Shown here one piece after another: positions 1 through 13,660 of a stretch of 64,000 bases of DNA. Both the position numbers and the translations under genes were made by a program. Position 1 is the first letter of the stretch; each line of letters opens with the position of its first letter. The notes under the pieces were generated by a model. That model was not told where the DNA came from. It did not search any database and saw nothing but the letters and a program-made list of their open reading frames with translations. The stretch is taken from positions 930,001 to 994,000 of the forward strand of contig CATQJD010000005.1 of assembly GCA_958298945.1 (NCBI GenBank), in the 5' to 3' direction. This DNA comes from Atherix ibis. Taxonomy: Eukaryota > Arthropoda > Insecta > Diptera > Athericidae.

Positions 1-3000
1 AGTAGTATGTTTAAGAGCAATATGAAGTAGTATGTTTTAGAAGAATATGAAGTAGTATGTTGAAGAGGAATATGAAGTAATATATTTAAGAGGAATATGA
101 AGTAGTATATTTAAAAGGAATATGAAGTAGCATATTTAAGAGGAATATGTAGTAGTATATTTAAGAGGAATATTAAGTAGTATGTTTAAGAGGAATATGA
201 AGTAGTAGATTTAAGATGGAAATGAAGTAGTATATTTAAGAGGAATATGCATTACTATGTTCAAGAGTAATATGTAGTAGTATATTTAAGAGGAATATTA
301 AGTATTATGTTTAAGAGGAATATGAAGTAGTAGATTTAAGATGGAAATGAAGTAGTATATTTAAGAGGAATATGCATTAGTATGTTCAAGAGGAATATGA
401 AGTAGTATATTTAAGAGGAATAGAAGTAGTATGTTTAAGAGGAATGTGAAGTAGTATGTTTAAGAGGAATATGAAGTAGTATGTTTAAGAGCAATATGAA
501 GTAGTATGTTTTAGAAGAATATGAAGTAGTATGTTGAAGAGGAATATGAAGTAATATATTTAAGAGGAATATGAAGTAGTATATTTAAAAGGAATATGAA
601 GTAGCATATTTAAGAGGAATATGTAGTAGTATATTTAAGAGGAATATTAAGTAGTATGTTTAAGAGGAATATGAAGTAGTAGATTTAAGATGGAAATGAA
701 GTAGTATATTTAAGAGGAATATGCATTAGTATGTTCAAGAGGAATATGAAGTAGTATATTTAAGAGGAATATGAAGTAGTATGTTTAAGAGGAATAGAAG
801 TAGTATGTTTAAGAGGAATGTGAAGTAGTATGTATAAGAGGAATATGAAGTAGTATGTTTAAGAGCAATATGAAGTAGTATGTTTTAGAAGAATATGAAG
901 TAGTATGTTGAAGAGGAATATGAAGTAATATATTTAAGAGAAATATGAAGTAGTATATTTAAAAGGAATATGAAGTAGCATATTTGAGAGGAATATGTAG
1001 TAGTATATTAAGAGGAATATTAAGTAGTATGTTTAAGCGGAATATGAAGTAGTAGATTTAAGATGGAAATGAAGTAGTATATTTAAGAGGAATATGCATT
1101 AGTATGTTCAAGAGGAATATGAAGTAGTATATTTAAGAGGAATATGAAGTAGTATGTTTAAGAGGAATAGAAGTAGTATGTTTAAGAGGAATATGAAGTA
1201 GTATGTTTAAGAGGAATATGAAGTAGTAGATTTAAGATGGAAATGAAGTAGTATATTTAAGAGGAATATGCATTAGTATGTTCAAGAGGAATATGAAGTA
1301 GTATATTTAAGAGGAATAGAAGTAGTATGTTTAAGAGGAATGTGAAGTAGTATGTTTAAGAGGAATATGAAGTAGTATGTTTAAGAGCAATATGAAGTAG
1401 TATGTTTTAGAAGAATATGAAGTAGTATGTTGAAGAGGAATATGAAGTAATATATTTAAGAGAAATATGAAGTAGTATATTTAAAAGGAATATGAAGTAG
1501 CATATTTGAGAGGAATATGTAGTAGTATATTAAGAGGAATATTAAGTAGTATGTTTAAGCGGAATATGAAGTAGTAGATTTAAGATGGAAATGAAGTAGT
1601 ATATTTAAGAGGAATATGCATTAGTATGTTCAAGAGGAATATGAAGTAGTATATTTAAGAGGAATATGAAGTAGTATGTTTAAGAGGAATAGAAGTAGTA
1701 TGTTTAAGAGGAATATGAAGTAGTATGTTTAAGAGGAATATGAAGTAGTATGTTTAAGAGGAATATGAAGTAGTAAATTTAAGATGGAAATGAAGTAGTA
1801 TATTTAAGAGGAATATGAAGTAGTATGTTTAAGAGGAATAGAAGTAGTATGTTTAAGAGGAATGTGAAGTAGTATGTTTAAGAGGAATATGAAGTAGTAT
1901 GTTTAAGAGCAATATGAAGTAGTATGTTTTAGAAGAATATGAAGTAGTATGTTGAAGAGGAATATGAAGTAATATATTTAAGAGGAATATGAAGTAGTAT
2001 ATTTAAAAGGAATATGAAGTAGCATATTTAAGAGGAATATGTAGTAGTATATTTAAGAGGAATATTAAGTAGTATGTTTAAGAGGAATATGAAGTAGTAG
2101 ATTTAAGATGGAAATGAAGTAGTATATTTAAGAAGAATATGCATTAGTATGTTCAAGAGGAATATGAAGTAGTATATTTAAGAGGAATATGAAGTAGTAT
2201 GTTTAAGAGGAATAGAAGTAGTATGTTTAAGAGGAATATGAAGTAGTATGTTTAAGAGGAATATGAAGTAGTATGTTTAAGAGGAATATGAAGTAGTATG
2301 TTTAAGAAGAATATGAAGTAGTATGTTTAAGAGGAATATGAAGTAGTATATTTAAGAGGAATATGAAGTAGTATGCTTAAGAGGAATATGCAGTATTATG
2401 TTCAAGAGTAATATGCAGTAGTATATTTAAAAGGAATATGAAGAAGTATATTTAAGAGGAATATGAAGTAGTATGTTTAAGAGGAATATGAAGTAGTATG
2501 TTTAAGAGGAATATGAAGTAGTATATTTAAGAGAAATATAAAGTAGTAAGTTTAAGAGGAATATGAAGTAGTAAATTTAAGATGGAAATGAAGTAGTATA
2601 TTTAAGAAGAATATGCACTAGTATGTTTAAGAGGAATATGAAGTAGTATATTTAAGAGGAATATGAAGTAGTATGTTTAAGAGGAATAGAAGTAGTATGT
2701 TTAAGAGGAATGTGAAGTAGTATGTTTAAGAGGAATATGAAGTAGTATGTTTAAGAGCAATATGAAGTAGTATGTTTTAGAAGAATATGAAGTAGTATGT
2801 TGAAGAGGAATATGAAGTAATATATTTAAGAGGAATATGAAGTAGTATATTTAAAAGGAATATGAAGTAGCATATTTAAGAGGAATATGTAGTAGTATAT
2901 TTAAGAGGAATATTAAGTAGTATGTTTAAGAGGAATATGAAGTAGTAGATTTAAGATGGAAATGAAGTAGTATATTTAAGAGGAATATGCATTAGTAGGT

Positions 3001-3960
3001 TCAAGAGGAATATGAAGTAGTATATTTAAGAGGAATATAAAGTAGTATGTTTAAGAGGAATAGAAGTAGTATGTTTAAGAGGAATATGAAGTAGTATGTT
3101 TAAGAGGAATATGAAGTAGTATGTTTAAGAGGAATATGAAGTAGTATGTTTAAGAAGAATATGAAGTAGTAAGTTTAAGAGGAATGTGAAGTAGTATATT
3201 AAAGATGAATATGAAGTTGTATATTCAAGAAGAATATGAAGTAGTATGTTTAAGAGGAACATGAAGTAGTATGTTTAAGAGGAATATGGCGTTGTATGTT
3301 TAAGAGGAATATGAAGTAGTATGTTTAAGAGGAATATGAAGTAGTATGTTTAAGAGAAATATGAAGTAGTTTATTTAAGAGAAATATGAAGTAGCATATT
3401 TAAGAGGAATATGAAGTAGTATATTTAAGGGAAATATGAGGTAGTATGTTAAGAGGAATATGAAGTAGTATGTTTAAGAGGAATATGAAGTAGTATGTTT
3501 AAGAGGAATATGAAGTTGTATATTTAAGAGGAATATGAAATAGTATATTTAAGAGGAATATAAAGTAGTATATTTAAGAGGAATATGAAGTAGTATGTTT
3601 AAGAGGAAAATGAAGTATTATATTTAAGAGGAATATGAAGTAGTATGTTTAATAGGAATATGAAGTAGTATGTTTAAGAGGAATATGTAGCAGTGTGTTT
3701 AAGAGGAATATGAAGTAGTATGTTTAAGAGGAATATGAAGTAGTATGTTTAAGAGGAATATGAAGTAGTATGTTTAAGAGGAATATGAAGTAGTATACTT
3801 AAGAGTAATATGAAGTAGTATATTTAAGAGGAATATGAAGTAGTATGTTTAAGAGGAATATGAAGTAGTAAGTTTAACAGGAATGCGAAGTAGTATGTTT
3901 TAGAGGAATATGAAGTAGTATATTCAAGAGGAATATGAAGTAGTATGTTTAAGAGGAATA
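1..3960 (+). repeat. Domain A super-repeat, left-edge rearranged copy
   Basis: Core markers at 34 and 508 correspond to 7489 and 7963 (shift 7455). Markers at 1404, 1926 and 2774 correspond to 8686, 9208 and 10056 (shift 7282). The TTTAACAGGAATGCG unit at 3871 corresponds to 11153 (shift 7282). Between 508 and 1404 this copy is about 173 bp longer than the second copy and its cores are differently spaced (374 and 522, versus 349 and 374), so an internal exchange has occurred. The copy breaks at about 3,960, where it joins another core instead of the tail seen at 11,240 onward. Its left end may lie outside the window. Confidence 0.8.
3862..3936 (+). repeat. 75-bp marker fragment, copy 1 (domain A)
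   Basis: Three consecutive units carry the signature TAAGTTTAACAGG, GAATGCG, then GTTTTAGAGG, then TATTCAAGAGG. The same trio occurs at 11,144, 16,162, 21,082 and 25,525. The first three lie at the equivalent place in domain A super-repeats; the last two lie in domain C. Confidence 0.85.
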
Positions 3961-6900
3961 TGAAGTAGTATGTTTAAGAGCAATATGAAGTAGTATGTTT
4001 TAGAAGAATATGAAGTAGTATGTTGGAGAGGAATATGAAGTTATATATTTAAGAGGAATATGAAGTAGTATATTTAAAAGGAATATGAAGTAGCATATTT
4101 AAGAGGAATATGTAGTAGTATATTTAAGAGGAATATTAAGTAGTATGTTTAAGAGGAATATGAAGTAGTAGATTAAAGATGGAAATGAAGTAGTATATTT
4201 AAGAGGAATATGCATTAGTATGTTCAAGAGGAATATGAAGTAGTATATTTAAGAGGAATATGAAGTAGTATGTTTAAGAGGAATATGAAGTAGTATGTTT
4301 AAGAGGAATATGAAGTAATATGTTTAAAAGGAATATGAAGTAGTATGTTTAAGAGGAATATGAAGTAGTATGTTTAAGAGGAATATGCAGTAGTATATTT
4401 AAGAGGAATATGAAGTAGTATATTTAAGAGGAATATGAAGTAGTATGTTTAAGATGAATATGAAGTAGTATGTTTAAGAGGAATATGAAGTAGTATGTTT
4501 AAGAGGAATATGAAGTAGTATGTTTAAGAGGAATATGAAGTAGTATATTTAAGAGAAATATAAAGTAGTAAGTTTAAGAGGAATATGAAGTAGTATATTT
4601 AAGAGAAATATAAAGTAGTAAGTTTAAGAGGAATATGCAGTAGTATATTTAAGAGGAATATGAAGTAGTATATTTAAGAGGAATATGAAGTAGTATGTTT
4701 AAGATGAATATGAAGTAGTATGTTTAAGAGGAATATGAAGTAGTATGTTTAAGAGGAATATGAAGTAGTATGTTTAAGAGGAATATGAAGTAGTATATTT
4801 AAGAGAAATATAAATTAGTAAGTTTAAGAGGAATATAAAGTAGTATATTTAAGAGGAATATGCAGTAGCATATTTAAGAGGAATATGTAGTAGTATATTT
4901 AAGAGGAATATTAAGTAGTATGTTTAAGAGGAATATGAAGTAGTAAATTTAAGATGGAAATGAAGTAGTATATTTAAGAGGAATATGCACTAATATGTTT
5001 AAGAGGAATATGAAGTAGTATATTTAAGAGGAATATGAAGTAGTATATTTAAGAGGAATAGAAGTAGTATATTTAAGAGGAATATGCAGTAGTATGTTTA
5101 AGATGAATATGAAGTAGTATGTTTAAGAGGAATATGAAGTAGTATGTTTAAGAGGAATATGAAGTAGTATGTTTAAGAGGAATATGAAGTAGTATATTTA
5201 AGAGAAATATAAATTAGTAAGTTTAAGAGGAATATAAAGTAGTATATTTAAGAGGAATATGCAGTAGCATATTTAAGAGGAATATGTAGTAGTATATTTA
5301 AGAGGAATATTAAGTAGTATGTTTAAGAGGAATATGAAGTAGTAAATTTAAGATGGAAATGAAGTAGTATATTTAAGAGGAATATGCACTAATATGTTTA
5401 AGAGGAATATGAAGTAGTATATTTAAGAGGAATATGAAGTAGTATGTTTAAGAGGAATAGAAGTAGTATGTTTAAGAGGAATGTGAAGTAGTATGTTTAA
5501 GAGGAATATGAAGTAGTATATTTAAGAGCAATATGAAGTAGTATGTTTCAGAAGAATATGAAGTAGTATGTTGAAGAGGAATATGAAGTAATATATTTAA
5601 GAGGAATATGAAGTAGTATATTTAAAAGAAATATGAAGTAGTATATTTAAGAGGAATATGCATTAGTACGTTCAAGAGGAATATGAAGTAGTATATTTAA
5701 GAGGAATATGAATTAGTATGTTTAAGAGGAATAGAAGTAGTATGTTTAAGAGGAATATGAAGTAGTATGTTTAAGAGGAATATGAAGTAGTATGTTTAAG
5801 AGGAATATGAAGTAGTATGTTTAAGAAGAATATGAAGTAGTATGTTTAAGAGGAATATGAAGTAGTATATTTAAGAGGAATATGAAGTAGTATGTTTAAG
5901 AGGAATATGCAGTATTATGTTCAAGAGGAATATGCAGTAGTATATTTAAAAGGAATATAAAGAAGTATATTTAAGAGGAATATGCAGTAGTATGTTTAAG
6001 AGGAATATGAAGTAGTATGTTTAAGAGGAATATGAAGTAGTATATTTAAGAGAAATATAAAGTAGTAAGTTTAAGAGGAATATGAAGTAGTATATTTAAG
6101 AGGAATATGCAGTAGCATATTTAAGAGGAATATGTAGTAGTATATTTAAGAGGAATATTAAGTAGTATGTTTAACAGGAATATGAAGTAGTAAATTTAAG
6201 ATGGAAATGAAGTAGTATATTTAAGAAGAATATGCACTAGTATGTTTAAGAGGAATATGAAGTAGTATATTTAAGAGGAATATGAAGTAGTATGTTTAAG
6301 AGGAATAGAAGTAGTATGTTTAAGAGGAATGTGAAGTAGTATGTTTAAGAGGAATATGAAGTAGTATGTTTAAGAGCAATATGAAGTAGTATGTTTTAGA
6401 AGAATATGAAGTAGTATGTTGAAGAGGAATATGAAGTAATATATTTAAGAGGAATATGAAGTAGTATATTTAAAAGGAATATGAAGTAGCATATTTAAGA
6501 GGAATATGTAGTAGTATATTTAAGAGGAATATTAAGTAGTATGTTTAAGAGGAATATGAAGTAGTAGATTTAAGATGGAAATGAAGTAGTATATTTAAGA
6601 GGAATATGCATTAGTATGTTCAAGAGGAATATGAAGTAGTATATTTAAGAGGAATATGAAGTAGTATGTTTAAGAGGAATAGAAGTAGTATGTTTAAGAG
6701 GAATATGAAGTAGTATGTTTAAGAGGAATATGAAGTAGTATGTTTAAGAGGAATATGAAGTAGTAAATTTAAGATGGAAATGAAGTAGTATATTTAAGAG
6801 GAATATGCACTAGTATGTTTAAGAGGAATATGAAGTAGTATATTTAAGAGGAATATGAAGTAGTATGTTTAAGAGGAATAGAAGTAGTATGTTTAAGAGG

Positions 6901-7463
6901 AATGTGAAGTAGTATGTTTAAGAGGAATAAGAAGTAGTATGTTTAAGAGCAATATGAAGTAGTATGTTTTAGAAGAATATGAAGTAGTATGTTGAAGAGG
7001 AATATGAAGTAATATATTTAAGAGGAATATGAAGTAGTATATTTAAAAGGAATATGAAGTAGCATATTTAAGAGGAATATGTAGTAGTATATTTAAGAGG
7101 AATATTAAGTAGTATGTTTAAGAGGAATATGAAGTAGTAGATTTAAGATGGAAATGAAGTAGTATATATAAGAGGAATATGCATTAGTATGTTCAAGAGG
7201 AATATGAAGTAGTATATTTAAGAGGAATATGAAGTAGTATGTTTAAGAGGAATAGAAGTAGTATGTTTAAGAGGAATATGAAGAAGTATGTTTAAGAGGA
7301 ATATGAAGTAGTATGTTTAAGAGGAATATGAAGTAGTAAATTTAAGATTGAAATGAAGTAGTATATTTAAGAGGAATATGAATTAGTATGTTTAAGAGGA
7401 ATAGAAGTAGTATGTTTAAGAGGAATGTGAAGTAGTATGTTTAAGAGGAATATGAAGTAGTAT
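3960..7463 (+). repeat. Domain A interposed segment with local duplications
   Basis: This segment separates the first super-repeat copy from the second. It holds cores at 3998 (with GTTGGAGAGG and GTTATATATT changes), 5545 (GTTTCAGAAG, missing about four middle units), 6393 and 6966. Markers 5545 to 6393 keep the 848-bp spacing also found from 1926, 9208 and 14226, so a copy of that module lies here, though its inside is rearranged by about 100 bp each way. It also contains the 399-bp duplication described separately. Confidence 0.7.
4690..5490 (+). repeat. 399-bp tandem duplication (16 units, one short by 1 bp)
   Basis: The variant GTTTAAGATGAATATG lies at 4697 and 5096, and GCACTAATATG at 4987 and 5386; both pairs are 399 bp apart. 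The order of variants between them is the same. The missing base relative to 400 comes from a GGAATAGAAG unit near 5,068. An earlier copy of part of the block, with the AAGATGAAT unit at 4447, lies a further 250 bp upstream. Confidence 0.75.
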
Positions 7464-10400
7464 GTTTAAGAGCAATATGAAGTAGTATGTTTTAGAAGAA
7501 TATGAAGTAGTATGTTGAAGAGGAATATGAAGTAATATATTTAAGAGGAATATGAAGTAGTATATTTAAAAGGAATATGAAGTAGCATATTTAAGAGGAA
7601 TATGTAGTAGTATATTTAAGAGGAATATTAAGTAGTATGTTTAAGAGGAATATGAAGTAGTAGATTTAAGATGGAAATGAAGTAGTATATTTAAGAGGAA
7701 TATGCATTACTATGTTCAAGAGTAATATGTAGTAGTATATTTAAGAGGAATATTAAGTATTATGTTTAAGAGGAATATGAAGTAGTAGATTTAAGATGGA
7801 AATGAAGTAGTATATTTAAGAGGAATATGCATTAGTATGTTCAAGAGGAATATGAAGTAGTATATTTAAGAGGAATAGAAGTAGTATGTTTAAGAGGAAT
7901 GTGAAGTAGTATGTTTAAGAGGAATATGAAGTAGTATGTTTAAGAGCAATATGAAGTAGTATGTTTTAGAAGAATATGAAGTAGTATGTTGAAGAGGAAT
8001 ATGAAGTAATATATTTAAGAGGAACATGAAGTAGTATATTTAAAAGGAATATGAAGTAGCATATTTAAGAGGAATATGTAGTAGTATATTTAAGAGGAAT
8101 ATTAAGTAGTATGTTTAAGAGGAATATGAAGTAGTAGATTTAAAATGGAAATGAAGTAGTATATTTAAGAGGAATATGCATTAGTATGTTCAAGAGGAAT
8201 ATGAAGCAGTATATTTAAGAGGAATAGAAGTAGTATGTTTAAGAGGAATGTGAAGTAGTATGTTTAAGAGGAATATGAAGTAGTATGTTTAAGAGCAATA
8301 TGAAGTAGTATGTTTTAGAAGAATATGAAGTAGTATGTTGAAGAGGAATATGAAGTAATATATTTAAGAGGAATATGAAGTAGTATATTTAAAAGGAATA
8401 TGAAGTAGCATATTTAAGAGGAATATGTAGTAGTATATTTAAGAGGAATATTAAGTAGTATGTTTAAGAGGAATATGAAGTAGTAGATTTAAGATGGAAA
8501 TGAAGTAGTATATTTAAGAGGAATATGCATTAGTATGTTCAAGAGGAATATGAAGTAGTATATTTAAGAGGAATATGAAGTAGTATGTTTAAGAGGAATA
8601 GAAGTAGTATGTTTAAGAGGAATGTGAAGGAGTATGTATAAGAGGAATATGAAGTAGTATGTTTAAGAGCAATATGAAGTAGTATGTTTTAGAAGAATAT
8701 GAAGTAGTATGTTGAAGAGGAATATGAAGTAATATATTTAAGAGAAATATGAAGTAGTATATTTAAAAGGAATATGAAGTAGCATATTTGAGAGGAATAT
8801 GTAGTAGTATATTAAGAGGAATATTAAGTAGTATGTTTAAGCGGAATATGAAGTAGTAGATTTAAGATGGAAATGAAGTAGTATATTTAAGAGGAATATG
8901 CATTAGTATGTTCAAGAGGAATATGAAGTAGTATATTTAAGAGGAATATGAAGTAGTATGTTTAAGAGGAATAGAAGTAGTATGTTTAAGAGGAATATGA
9001 AGTAGTATGTTTAAGAGGAATATGAAGTAGTATGTTTAAGAGGAATATGAAGTAGTAAATTTAAGATGGAAATGAAGTAGTATATTTAAGAGGAATATGA
9101 AGTAGTATGTTTAAGAGGAATAGAAGTAGTATGTTTAAGAGGAATGTGAAGTAGTATGTTTAAGAGGAATATGAAGTAGTATGTTTAAGAGCAATATGAA
9201 GTAGTATGTTTTAGAAGAATATGAAGTAGTATGTTGAAGAGGAATATGAAGTAATATATTTAAGAGGAATATGAAGTAGTATATTTAAAAGGAATATGAA
9301 GTAGCATATTTAAGAGGAATATGTAGTAGTATATTTAAGAGGAATATTAAGTAGTATGTTTAAGAGGAATATGAAGTAGTAGATTTAAGATGGAAATGAA
9401 GTAGTATATTTAAGAAGAATATGCATTAGTATGTTCAAGAGGAATATGAAGTAGTATATTTAAGAGGAATATGAAGTAGTATGTTTAAGAGGAATAGAAG
9501 TAGTATGTTTAAGAGGAATATGAAGTAGTATGTTTAAGAGGAATATGAAGTAGTATGTTTAAGAGGAATATGAAGTAGTATGTTTAAGAAGAATATGAAG
9601 TAGTATGTTTAAGAGGAATATGAAGTAGTATATTTAAGAGGAATATGAAGTAGTATGCTTAAGAGGAATATGCAGTATTATGTTCAAGAGTAATATGCAG
9701 TAGTATATTTAAAAGGAATATGAAGAAGTATATTTAAGAGGAATATGAAGTAGTATGTTTAAGAGGAATATGAAGTGGTATGTTTAAGAGGAATATGAAG
9801 TAGTATATTTAAGAGAAATATAAAGTAGTAAGTTTAAGAGGAATATGAAGTAGTAAATTTAAGATGGAAATGAAGTAGTATATTTAAGAAGAATATGCAC
9901 TAGTATGTTTAAGAGGAATATGAAGTAGTATATTTAAGAGGAATATGAAGTAGTATGTTTAAGAGGAATAGAAGTAGTATGTTTAAGAGGAATGTGAAGT
10001 AGTATGTTTAAGAGGAATATGAAGTAGTATGTTTAAGAGCAATATGAAGTAGTATGTTTTAGAAGAATATGAAGTAGTATGTTGAAGAGGAATATGAAGT
10101 AATATATTTAAGAGGAATATGAAGTAGTATATTTAAAAGGAATATGAAGTAGCATATTTAAGAGGAATATGTAGTAGTATATTTAAGAGGAATATTAAGT
10201 AGTATGTTTAAGAGGAATATGAAGTAGTAGATTTAAGATGGAAATGAAGTAGTATATTTAAGAGGAATATGCATTAGTAGGTTCAAGAGGAATATGAAGT
10301 AGTATATTTAAGAGGAATATGAAGTAGTATGTTTAAGAGGAATAGAAGTAGTATGTTTAAGAGGAATATGAAGTAGTATGTTTAAGAGGAATATGAAGTA

Positions 10401-12475
10401 GTATGTTTAAGAGGAATATGAAGTAGTATGTTTAAGAAGAATATGAAGTAGTAAGTTTAAGAGGAATGTGAAGTAGTATATTAAAGATGAATATGAAGTT
10501 GTATATTCAAGAAGAATATGAAGTAGTATGTTTAAGAGGAACATGAAGTAGTATGTTTAAGAGGAATATGACGTTGTATGTTTAAGAGGAATATGAAGTA
10601 GTATGTTTAAGAGGAATATGAAGTAGTATGTTTAAGAGAAATATGAAGTAGTTTATTTAAGAGAAATATGAAGTAGCATATTTAAGAGGAATATGAAGTA
10701 GTATATTTAAGGGAAATATGAGGTAGTATGTTAAGAGGAATATGAAGTAGTATGTTTAAGAGGAATATGAAGTAGTATGTTTAAGAGGAATATGAAGTTG
10801 TATATTTAAGAGGAATATGAAATAGTATATTTAAGAGGAATATAAAGTAGTATATTTAAGAGGAATATGAAGTAGTATGTTTAAGAGGAAAATGAAGTAT
10901 TATATTTAAGAGGAATATGAAGTAGTATGTTTAATAGGAATATGAAGTAGTATGTTTAAGAGGAATATGTAGCAGTGTGTTTAAGAGGAATATGAAGTAG
11001 TATGTTTAAGAGGAATATGAAGTAGTATGTTTAAGAGGAATATGAAGTAGTATGTTTAAGAGGAATATGAAGTAGTATACTTAAGAGTAATATGAAGTAG
11101 TATATTTAAGAGGAATATGAAGTAGTATGTTTAAGAGGAATATGAAGTAGTAAGTTTAACAGGAATGCGAAGTAGTATGTTTTAGAGGAATATGAAGTAG
11201 TATATTCAAGAGGAATATGAAGTAGTATGTTTAAGAGGAATATGAAATACTATGTTTAAGAGGTATATGAAGTAGTATGTTTAAGAGGAATATGAAGTAG
11301 TAAATTTAAGATGGAAATGAAGTAGTATATTTAAGAGGAATATGCATTAGTATGTTTAAGAGGAATATGAAGTAGTATATTTAAGAGGAATATGAAGTAG
11401 TATGTTTAAGAGGAATAGAAGTAGTATGTTTAAGAGGAATATGAAGTAGTATGTTTAAGAGGAATATGAAGTAGTATGTTTAAGAGCAATATGAAGTAGT
11501 ATGTTTAAGAAGAATATGAAGTAGTATGTTTAAGAGGAATATGAAGTAATATATTTAAGAGGAATATGAAGTAGTATATTTAAGAGGAATAGAAGTAGTA
11601 TGTTTAAGAGGAATATGAAGTAGTATGTTTAAGAGGAATATGAAGTAGTATGTTTAAGAGGAATATGAAGTAGTAAGTTTACGAGGAATATGAAGTAGTA
11701 AATTTAAGATGGAAATGAAGTAGTATATTTAAGAAGAATATGCACTAGTATGTTTAAGAGGAATATGAAGTAGTATGTTTAAGAGCAACATGAAGTAGTA
11801 TGTTTAAGAAGAATATGCAGTATTATGTTCAAGAGTAATATGCAGTAGTATATTTAAAAGGAATATGAAGAAGTATATTTAAGAGGAATATGAAGTAGTA
11901 TGTTTAAGAGGAATATGAAGTAGTATGTTTAAGAGGAATATGAAGTAGTATATTTAAGAGAAATATAAAGTAGTAAGTTTAAGAGGAATATGAAGTAGTA
12001 AATTTAAGATGGAAATGAAGTAGTATATTTAAGAAGAATATGCACTAGTATGTTTAAGAGGAATATGAAGTAGTATATTTAAGAGGAATATGAAGTAGTA
12101 TGTTTAAGAGGAATAGAAGTAGTATGTTTAAGAGGAATGTGAAGTAGTATGTTTAAGAGGAATATGAAGTAGTATGTTTAAGAGCAATATGAAGTAGTAT
12201 GTTTTAGAAGAATATGAAGTAGTATGTTGAAGAGGAATATGAAGTAATATATTTAAGAGGAATATGAAGTAGTATATTTAAAAGGAATATGAAGTAGCAT
12301 ATTTAAGAGGAATATGTAGTAGTATATTTAAGAGGAATATTAAGTAGTATGTTTAAGAGGGATATGAAGTAGTAGATTTAAGATGGAAATGAAGTAGTAT
12401 ATTTAAGAGGAATATGCATTAGTAGGTTCAAGAGGAATATGAAGTAGTATATTTAAGAGGAATATGAAGTAGTAT
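7464..12475 (+). repeat. Domain A super-repeat copy 2 (about 5,012 bp)
   Basis: Core markers run 7489, 7963, 8312, 8686, 9208, 10056 and 12201, followed by a jump at about 12,475 to the beginning of the next copy, whose first marker is 12501. Each marker has a partner 5,012 bp (before 13,645) or 5,018 bp (after it) downstream. The 2,145-bp core-free part (about 10,330-12,165) contains the tail with TTTAACAGGAATGCG at 11,153, GAAATACTATG near 11,246 and GTTTACGAGG near 11,680. Confidence 0.88.
11144..11218 (+). repeat. 75-bp marker fragment, copy 2 (domain A)
   Basis: It has the same three signature units as at 3,862, shifted by 7,282 bp. It is followed by a GAAATACTATG unit and a GGTATATG unit, context shared with the 16,162 copy but not with the 3,862 copy. 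Confidence 0.85.
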
Positions 12476-12740
12476 GTTTAAGAGCAATATGAAGTAGTAT
12501 GTTTTAGAAGAATATGAAGTAGTATGTTGAAGAGGAATATGAAGTAATATATTTAAGAGGAATATGAAGTAGTATATTTAAAAGGAATATGAAGTAGCAT
12601 ATTTAAGAGGAATATGTAGTAGTATATTTAAGAGGAATATTAAGTAGTATGTTTAAGAGGAATATGAAGTAGTAGATTTAAGATGGAAATGAAGTAGTAT
12701 ATTTAAGAGGAATATGCATTACTATGTTCAAGAGTAATAT
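12466..12740 (+). repeat. 11-unit core block, reference copy at the super-repeat junction
   Basis: This is the cleanest example of the 275-bp core. The preceding core starts at about 12,166, only 300 bp upstream, the shortest core spacing in the window, because the end of super-repeat copy 2 meets the start of copy 3 here. The last core unit reads GCATTACTATGTTCAAGAG, as also near 7,704 and 246; most other cores have GCATTAGTATG. This supports 1, 7,464 and 12,476 being equivalent starts. The core contains ATGCAT (NsiI) in its last unit, a site the consensus lacks. Confidence 0.8.
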
Positions 12741-13641
12741 GTAGTAGTATATTTAAGAGGAATATTAAGTATTATGTTTAAGAGGAATATGAAGTAGTAG
12801 ATTTAAGATGGAAATGAAGTAGTATATTTAAGAGGAATATGCATTAGTATGTTCAAGAGGAATATGAAGTAGTATATTTAAGAGGAATAGAAGTAGTATG
12901 TTTAAGAGGAATGTGAAGTAGTATGTTTAAGAGGAATATGAAGTAGTATGTTTAAGAGCAATATGAAGTAGTATGTTTTAGAAGAATATGAAGTAGTATG
13001 TTGAAGAGGAATATGAAGTAATATATTTAAGAGGAATATGAAGTAGTATATTTAAAAGGAATATGAAGTAGCATATTTAAGAGGAATATGTAGTAGTATA
13101 TTTAAGAGGAATATTAAGTAGTATGTTTAAGAGGAATATGAAGTAGTAGATTTAAGATGGAAATGAAGTAGTATATTTAAGAGGAATATGCATTAGTATG
13201 TTCAAGAGGAATATGAAGTAGTATATTTAAGAGGAATAGAAGTAGTATGTTTAAGAAGAATGTGAAGTAGTATGTTTAAGAGGAATATGAAGTAGTATGT
13301 TTAAGAGCAATATGAAGTAGTATGTTTTAGAAGAATATGAAGTAGTATGTTGAAGAGGAATATGAAGTAATATATTTAAGAGGAATATGAAGTAGTATAT
13401 TTAAAAGGAATATGAAGTAGCATATTTAAGAGGAATATGTAGTAGTATATTTAAGAGGAATATTAAGTAGTATGTTTAAGAGGAATATGAAGTAGTAGAT
13501 TTAAGATGGAAATGAAGTAGTATATTTAAGTGGAATATGCATTAGTATGTTCAAGAGGAATATGAAGTAGTATATTTAAGAGGAATATGAAGTAGTATGT
13601 TTAAGAGGAATAGAAGTAGTATGTTTAAGAGGAATGTGAAG

Positions 13642-13660
13642 TAGTATACGTATGTATAAG
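13642..13660 (+). other. 6-bp insertion in a satellite unit
   Basis: Around 13,646-13,651 the unit reads GTAGTATACGTATGTATAAG, six bases longer than its counterparts near 8,628 in copy 2 (GGAGTATGTATAAG) and near 825 in the left copy. The extra bases make an imperfect tandem of TATACG/TATG and create a TACGTA palindrome with a CpG. It is the sole length difference between two copies of about 5 kb. Confidence 0.8.

Noticed and set aside
3960..3960. Domain boundaries as transposon insertion sites
   Set aside because: All junctions seen join satellite units in register with no inserted sequence, consistent with unequal exchange between units.
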